A DNA stretch of 64,000 nt from Anaerolineaceae bacterium (GTDB taxonomy: Bacteria; Chloroflexota; Anaerolineae; Aggregatilineales; Phototrophicaceae). A program made the translations under genes and the position numbers. Each line of letters begins with the position of its first letter. Positions within the stretch are counted from its first letter, which is position 1. Location: contig PABP01000014.1 of assembly GCA_002699585.1 (NCBI GenBank), forward strand, positions 310,001-374,000, written 5' to 3'. A model generated the notes under the pieces. That model had not been told where the DNA came from, made no database searches, and was given only the letters and a program-made list of their open reading frames with translations. This document shows positions 59,590-64,000 of this stretch, in pieces.

Positions 59590-61290
59590 TTATTTCACCA
59601 GCATGCTGACGGCGCCGTCATCGGCCTGGGCCGCCAGACGGGCATATTTGGCCATCACACCGGATTTGTAGTTGGGTTCCGGGGCCTGCCAGGACTTGCG
59701 GCGAGCGACCATTTCCTCGTCATCAATCAAGACGTTGATGCTGCCAGCGGCGATGTCCACTTCCACTGTGTCGCCTTCTTGCAGCAGGCCGATAGGACCA
59801 CCGATCATGGCTTCCGGCGCGATATGACCGATCATCAGGCCGCGTGTACCACCACTGAAGCGGCCATCGGTGATGAGCATCACATCCTGGCCCAGGCCTT
59901 GACCGACCAGCGCGGCTGTCACCAGCAGCATTTCGCGCATGCCGGGGCCACCAACCGGGCCTTCATAGCGGATGACAACCACATCACCCTTCTTGATTTC
60001 ACGGTTTTGGACAGCATGGAAGGCATCTTCTTCTGTGTCAAAGATGCGTGCCGGACCTTTGTGATACTGCGGCTCGTTGCCCTTGAGCTTAACGACGGCG
60101 CCATTGGGAGCGAGGTTACCGTGCAGGATGACCAGACCACCCGATGTCTTGATCGGATCGTCAAACGCATGGATCACTTCCTGACCGGGCGTTTCTTTGG
60201 CGGATGCGGCTTCTTCGGCCAAGGTGGTGCCATTGACCGTCAGTGTGCTGCCATCCAGATAGCCACCTTCCAGCATGCGCTGGGCCAGCAAGCGAATGCC
60301 ACCAGCTTTGTACATATCTTCCGCGACAAAACGACCCGTTGGGCGCATGTCAGCGATGATAGGCGTCTTCAGGCTGATTTCGCGGATGTCTTCCAGGCTG
60401 AAGTCGATGCCGGCTTCGCGGGCAAAGGCTAGCGTATGCAGGACGCTGTTGGTGCTGCCACCTGTCGCCGCTGCGCTGGCAATGGCGTTTTCCAGGGCTG
60501 TGCGCGTGATGATTTTGTCGGGCGTAATATCGTTCTCAATCAGGCCCAGGAGCATTTCACCAGCTCGCAGAGCCACATTCAGCTTATCAGGGTCTTCTGC
60601 CGGAACATCGTTCATGCCCATCGGTGAGATGCCCATAATTTCGCCGATGGTCGCCATCGTGTTGGCCGTGTACTGACCACCACAAGCACCCGGTCCAGGG
60701 CAAGCACGGTCTTCAATGGCTTTCAACTCGCTAAAGTCAATCGCGCCCGTCTGATACTTGCCGATAGCCTCGAACACGCTGACCACATCCAGCGGCTTGT
60801 CCAGGTAGTGCCCTGGGGCAATCGTTCCACCGTAGATCATCAGCGAGGGGATGTTCAGGCGAATGAGGGCCATAATCGTGCCCGGAATCGTCTTGTCGCA
60901 GGAGCTAATGGCGATTACACCGTCGAAGTAGTTGGCGCGCGTCACCAGTTCAATGCTATCCGCGATCAGTTCACGGCTGATGAGCGAGGCTTTCATACCT
61001 TCCGTGCCCATCGTGATGCCATCGTTGATCGAAATGGTATTGAATTCCAGCGGGGTGCCGCCTGCACGCTTGATGCCTTCTTTAATCTTGGCCGACAAAC
61101 GGCGCAGGTGGAAGTTACACGGGCCGACTTCGGTCCAGGTGTTGGCGACCGCGATCAGCGGCTTTTCAAGGTCTTCATCGGTCAGGCCGATGGCTTTCAG
61201 CATAGCACGAGCCGCAGCGCGATCCGAACCTTCCAGCAGCGTACGGCTGCGCGCATTCAAAGCTGTTTTTTCTGGGGCAGCGATGGACAT
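59590..61290 (-). CDS. ilvD: Dihydroxy-acid dehydratase
   Basis: The 566-residue enzyme dehydrates 2,3-dihydroxy acids in valine and isoleucine synthesis using a Fe-S cluster and Mg2+. Cluster cysteines are visible at Cys58 (GPCNF), Cys131 ([10 protein letters not shown]) and Cys203 ([11 protein letters not shown]). The [16 protein letters not shown]-type and PNGAVVK motifs are also present, and FSLEDI and GHIAPEA segments match the family. AGGAG nine bases before the second ATG (61290) favours it over 61296. Gene context is otherwise unrelated to branched-chain synthesis, so regulation cannot be read here. Confidence 0.96.
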   Translation of the reverse strand: MSIAAPEKTALNARSRTLLEGSDRAAARAMLKAIGLTDEDLEKPLIAVANTWTEVGPCNFHLRRLSAKIKEGIKRAGGTPLEFNTISINDGITMGTEGMKASLISRELIADSIELVTRANYFDGVIAISSCDKTIPGTIMALIRLNIPSLMIYGGTIAPGHYLDKPLDVVSVFEAIGKYQTGAIDFSELKAIEDRACPGPGACGGQYTANTMATIGEIMGISPMGMNDVPAEDPDKLNVALRAGEMLLGLIENDITPDKIITRTALENAIASAAATGGSTNSVLHTLAFAREAGIDFSLEDIREISLKTPIIADMRPTGRFVAEDMYKAGGIRLLAQRMLEGGYLDGSTLTVNGTTLAEEAASAKETPGQEVIHAFDDPIKTSGGLVILHGNLAPNGAVVKLKGNEPQYHKGPARIFDTEEDAFHAVQNREIKKGDVVVIRYEGPVGGPGMREMLLVTAALVGQGLGQDVMLITDGRFSGGTRGLMIGHIAPEAMIGGPIGLLQEGDTVEVDIAAGSINVLIDDEEMVARRKSWQAPEPNYKSGVMAKYARLAAQADDGAVSMLVK

Positions 61291-61502
61291 ATACATGATC
61301 TCCTGAGGACAATAAACGGGTTTTTTCCTAAGAATGGGCACATTGTACCGCAAGGGGTCGGAATGGTCAGGTGTCGGTCATCGAGTTGGTATTACAAAAG
61401 CTGGCATCAGCCCCAGTATAAAAACGCATTACCCATCTCTACGATGTGACCCGTCCATTCATTGTATAATCAGTTAAACTTACTGGCTTAAGGCAGTTCT
61501 CT

Positions 61503-61988
61503 ATGGCAAAAGATTTCCTTCTGGGTTTGACCAATGCAATCTACAATGTTGGCGGTGCCGTTCGACGCTTTGTGGAACACCATCCAGATGAACAGCTATT
61601 GGCAGCCGGCGCGGCTAAAGCGCGGCGAATGTCTGAAGAGCAAGACGTCATGTATGGCGTGGGTTGGATGGTAGCGAGACGCGCACCCGTTATTTTGAGC
61701 GACCATCGCCTCAAGTGTGGCGACTGGGATATTCCGTTGGCCAAGATCAAATATGCCGAGATCATGACCATACGGAGTTTTATCTCAAAAGGATTCGTCA
61801 TCAAAGTTGCTGATGACACAGGCAATCACTATCAGTTTGGCGTGCCATATGATACAGCGTGGTTAGAGCAGGATGTGCTGTCCTTCAAGCAAGTAGAATC
61901 GTCAATGTCTTACTCGCTTGTGAGTATTGGGCTGCGCGTCGTTGTTTTCGGCTATCTGGCTATCAAATTGATGGAGCTGCTGACGTAG
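61503..61988 (+). CDS. PH-like domain protein with C-terminal membrane helix, unknown
   Basis: The 161-residue protein has a basic helical N-terminus, then a segment resembling a bacterial PH (GRAM-like) domain: ARRAPVILSDHRLKCGDWDIPLAKIKYAEIMTIRSFISKGFVIKVADDTGNHYQFGVP. A hydrophobic C-terminal helix (LVSIGLRVVVFGYLAIKLMELL) follows. The strands with SDHRLKCGDWDIPLAKI match the bPH layout where the domain senses or binds lipid or proteins. AAGG precedes the ATG. Its partner is unknown. It lies between ilvD (divergent) and the DUF3795 gene (convergent). Confidence 0.65.
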   Translation: MAKDFLLGLTNAIYNVGGAVRRFVEHHPDEQLLAAGAAKARRMSEEQDVMYGVGWMVARRAPVILSDHRLKCGDWDIPLAKIKYAEIMTIRSFISKGFVIKVADDTGNHYQFGVPYDTAWLEQDVLSFKQVESSMSYSLVSIGLRVVVFGYLAIKLMELLT

Positions 61989-62040
61989 TGCCCAGGGTTA
62001 CCTCTACAAAAACCCTTCTGAAATTAAATGTCGACATGTC

Positions 62041-62454
62041 CTAGACTTCGACCACTTGCCCGCAGTTGCTACAAACGTAATGGTAGAGATAGACTTTTCC
62101 ACCACAAACAGGACATGTCCATCGTTTTTGCTGATATTCGAGGTAATCGACTACACCGAGTTCCGCTAATTTGGCAAAATTCTCTGGAATCTCATGCCGA
62201 TACCTGAACCTGGCGTCCCCAGGATGGGATTGAATGAGCTTTTTATTCACTTTTGCACACGGGAACTCAGAGCATTGCGCGCAGAAAGGAAGCTGCTTCT
62301 GCTCAGTACAGCATTTCCGAATTTTGCAGCTCCATTTGCTTGTTCGTTTCTGTTCTTTGCTTTGAGAAGCACAGCCCAAGCAGGTCTTGCTGAACGATGG
62401 ACACGCTCCACAGAATACACCGCATGGTGCTAGTTTAGGAGGAATGGTGTTCAT
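62041..62454 (-). CDS. DUF3795 zinc-binding protein
   Basis: The 137-residue protein has many cysteines: CGVFCGACPSFSKTCLGCASQSK at the N-terminus (about 10-35) and PFCAQCSEFPCAKV in the middle. A C-terminal ribbon, WTCPVCGGKVYLYHYVCSNCGQVVEV, holds two further CxxC motifs. The first blocks match DUF3795, whose function is unknown; the last zinc ribbon is an addition to the usual DUF3795 length. The start is the ATG at 62454; a TTG two codons earlier is also in frame. Confidence 0.85.
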   Translation of the reverse strand: MNTIPPKLAPCGVFCGACPSFSKTCLGCASQSKEQKRTSKWSCKIRKCCTEQKQLPFCAQCSEFPCAKVNKKLIQSHPGDARFRYRHEIPENFAKLAELGVVDYLEYQQKRWTCPVCGGKVYLYHYVCSNCGQVVEV

Positions 62455-62681
62455 ACACAAGCCCTTTAAACCAAATTTGCATAGGGTGGCCAGCTTGCCC
62501 TGCTCCTGAGGCGATACCCACTGACGGGGCAGGTCTGCTCCCTTTCATCTTACGCTGACGTGCAAGCCAGCGATAGTGACGAAACTCCCCACTATACATA
62601 AGCCCATCTGTTATGTATTCCCGCACATCCGTATCTGTGGGTTTATACAGCAAAAGACCCTAAAACGAGATCTATACGACT

Positions 62682-63071
62682 TTATGCCGTAATCTCAAAG
62701 TAGGTTGATTTGCTGCCACGCAGACGGCCCATTAGCATGAGGGCCGTTTTCTGCCAGCCATATTTTTTGCTGAGCGCTTTGTCAGCTTGCTTGTACTCAC
62801 TTTCTGGCAGAATGTGGGCCTGGGCTTCGATGGTTGTGGCCCCTTCTTTGGGATTGCCACGGGCATCACTGGCAATTAGCTCGACGCGGGGGGTATGGCG
62901 CATGCGCTTGATTTTGCCGCTGTTGGGGCTGGTTGTAACGACCAGGCGGTCGCCATCCTGGGCGAACCAAACAGGTGTCGGCACGGGCTTGCCACTCTTG
63001 CGGAATGTGGTCAGCCGGATGAAATTCTCACCTTGCAGACTAGCAAAGCTGGCATCGGTTGTTGTACTCAT
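62682..63071 (-). CDS. PPOX-class F420-dependent enzyme (TIGR03666/Rv2061-like)
   Basis: The 129-residue protein has the split-barrel fold of Rv2061-type F420 enzymes. It has GENFIRLTTFRKSGKPVPTPVWFAQDGDRLVVTTSPNSGKIKRMRHTPRVELIASDARG and the family ending SKKYGWQKTALMLMGRLRGSKSTYFEITA, which contains the conserved basic KK-x-x-x-x-K-x-x-LM-x-x-x-R motif. It probably uses F420H2 or a flavin on an unknown substrate. A good AGGAG precedes the ATG. Together with 1542-1952 it shows at least two PPOX enzymes in this window. Confidence 0.88.
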   Translation of the reverse strand: MSTTTDASFASLQGENFIRLTTFRKSGKPVPTPVWFAQDGDRLVVTTSPNSGKIKRMRHTPRVELIASDARGNPKEGATTIEAQAHILPESEYKQADKALSKKYGWQKTALMLMGRLRGSKSTYFEITA

Positions 63072-63162
63072 GTTGCGCTCCTGGCAGTTGGATTGGATCT
63101 CATCTTGCCCTATTATGAGCGCATTGTATAAACGAAACGTAATCCCTACCTGAGCATTGCCT

Positions 63163-63735
63163 ATGACAACCTATCCTCTGCCAGAAAATACGCCCTTGAA
63201 AACACTCGACAGCCACTATGTATGGCAATCACGCTGGTACAGTGTGCGCCAGGATACGGTTCAGTGGCCGGATGGCAGCGTCGGGCCGTACAATGTGGTC
63301 GAAAAGCGCCCATCGGTTTTCATTGTGCCGATGACGACTGAGGGTGACATTGTACTCATCCAGAATTATCGGCATACGCTGGGGAAGTGGTGCTGGGAAA
63401 TGCCTGCCGGGGGCATCGAACTGGAGCAGACGCCGTTGCAAGCCGCCCAGGCAGAACTGCTGCAAGAGGTCGGTGGCACCAGTGACGACTGGCATTTTCT
63501 GTTTGCTGCGCCGACCATGAATGGCATCGGCGACAACATCGGCCATTATTTTGTGGCGAAGAACGTCCAGCTAGGCGAAACACAGCACGAATCCACCGAG
63601 GTCATTCGCGTATATACCGTTCCGCTGGACGATGCCCTAGCGATGGCCCGCAGCGGCGCCATGCAGGATGTCCTGACTATCGCGGGCCTGCTGGCCGCCG
63701 AACCCCTGCTGCGTATGGAATCAGCTTGCCGCTGA
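63163..63735 (+). CDS. Nudix-fold protein with altered Nudix box
   Basis: The 190-residue protein resembles ADP-ribose pyrophosphatase-type Nudix hydrolases: WYSVRQDTVQWPDGSVGPYNVVEKRPSVFIVPM, GDIVLIQNYRHTLGKWCWEMPAGGIE. The box itself, GGIELEQTPLQAAQAELLQEVGG, retains two catalytic-site Glu residues (of AELLQE), but the family Arg and one Glu of REUXEE are replaced by Ala and Gln. The preceding Glu of the box is displaced by one residue. Activity may be reduced, or it may act as a binding protein. The ATG at 63163 is chosen over TTG at 63157. It overlaps the convergent membrane gene by 15 bases. Confidence 0.85.
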   Translation: MTTYPLPENTPLKTLDSHYVWQSRWYSVRQDTVQWPDGSVGPYNVVEKRPSVFIVPMTTEGDIVLIQNYRHTLGKWCWEMPAGGIELEQTPLQAAQAELLQEVGGTSDDWHFLFAAPTMNGIGDNIGHYFVAKNVQLGETQHESTEVIRVYTVPLDDALAMARSGAMQDVLTIAGLLAAEPLLRMESACR

Positions 63736-64000
63736 GGGACTATTATCCCCGTTGGCGACGACTTGCTGCCTCTGCCGATAGTCTCTAGATAGCATCATCA
63801 TCGGTATCATCGCATACCAGGTCAGCAGGAAGAAGAACGCTTCAAACAGCACGCTGCTATCTTTAGCCGGGTTGCCTCTCAGGCGACTGACGATGGCATC
63901 CCAGGTATTGCCAGATAAATTGCCGAAGGTGATCATGCGGATAATGAGCAGAATTTGTGAAGCGGTCTCTTCGCCATAAAATGCCCGTAGCTTTTCGGTC
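63721..64000 (-). CDS. Membrane protein, N-terminally partial
   Basis: The reading frame is open to the right edge (residues before the first internal ATG read TEKLRAFYGEETASQILLIIR in two halves), so the N-terminus lies outside. The visible ~93 C-terminal residues include one hydrophobic helix (VLFEAFFFLLTWYAMIPMMML) and a polar Gln/Asn-rich tail ending DNSPSAAS. No family is recognisable from this piece. Confidence 0.55.
   Translation of the reverse strand, partial: TEKLRAFYGEETASQILLIIRMITFGNLSGNTWDAIVSRLRGNPAKDSSVLFEAFFFLLTWYAMIPMMMLSRDYRQRQQVVANGDNSPSAAS

Noticed and set aside
62435-62653. 72-codon minus frame (TTG start) between DUF3795 and the PPOX gene
   Set aside because: It overlaps the DUF3795 start and has no recognisable domain; codon use is acceptable, so a decayed gene cannot be fully excluded, but the support is too weak.
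1-64000. tRNA, rRNA or CRISPR content
   Set aside because: No cloverleaf with a TTCGA-type T-loop arm, no rRNA motif and no regularly spaced direct repeats were seen on either strand by eye.

Overview
The window reads as a continuous piece of a gene-dense bacterial chromosome of moderately high GC, with mixed strands and short operons. No rRNA, tRNA, CRISPR array, transposase or integrase was seen. The gene set fits Chloroflexota, most likely an Anaerolineae-like lineage: two F420-dependent PPOX-type oxidoreductases plus an F420_ligase-family protein, several GT39/GT-C membrane glycosyltransferases, M29 and M42 peptidases, an NHLRC2-like thioredoxin/NHL protein, a HEAT-plus-Yip1 protein and a PA14/SH3 secreted protein. 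The assignment is inferred from family composition, not from a marker gene.

Layout. 0-7.2 kb: MscS channel, F420-type oxidoreductase, GT39 enzyme, STAS-like protein, pterin carbinolamine dehydratase, inorganic pyrophosphatase and an HtrA-type protease. 7.2-12.9 kb: an orphan colicin-immunity-like gene, then a three-gene operon of a degenerate AddB-like helicase, a canonical UvrD helicase and a free-standing Fe-S RecB/Cas4-type nuclease. 13-21.9 kb: M42 peptidase, ABC-F ATPase, stress membrane proteins, and an epimerase / double GNAT / AraC-GyrI / glyoxalase run. 22-27.4 kb: small cytosolic and secreted proteins (PA14/SH3, DUF4342, cytidylate-kinase-like, DinB, OsmC). 27.5-38 kb: an envelope region with glycosyltransferase, tandem membrane paralogs, a secreted clan-A glycoside hydrolase, secreted propeller-like proteins and tandem secreted paralogs. 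38-46 kb: PncC/CinA-type amidohydrolase, TrmH methyltransferase, two STAS-like paralogs, and an ArsP-type permease with its TIGR03943 partner. 45.7-54.3 kb: HEAT/Yip1 protein, ThpR operon, NHLRC2-like protein, a cluster of palindromic noncoding repeats, M29 aminopeptidase and an orphan contractile-tail tube protein. 54.4-64 kb: membrane glutaredoxin, DUF1152 overlapping an SHMT-fold paralog, divergent F420_ligase-family gene, pentapeptide protein, DinB-like protein, ilvD, DUF3795, a second F420-type oxidoreductase and a Nudix-fold protein with an altered Nudix box.

Most worth following up: the split AddAB-like cassette (7665-12899); the SHMT-like/DUF1152 pair whose SHMT member lacks the folate-site Glu (54835-58211); five scattered small STAS/SpoIIAA-like paralogs (3971, 26975, 40889, 41371, 53805); the lone tail-tube gene (53219); and a family of short palindromic intergenic repeats with CGTAGGGG/CCCCTACG edges. 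I found no single locus that is clearly a complete, new multi-gene system. The first two are the best candidates.
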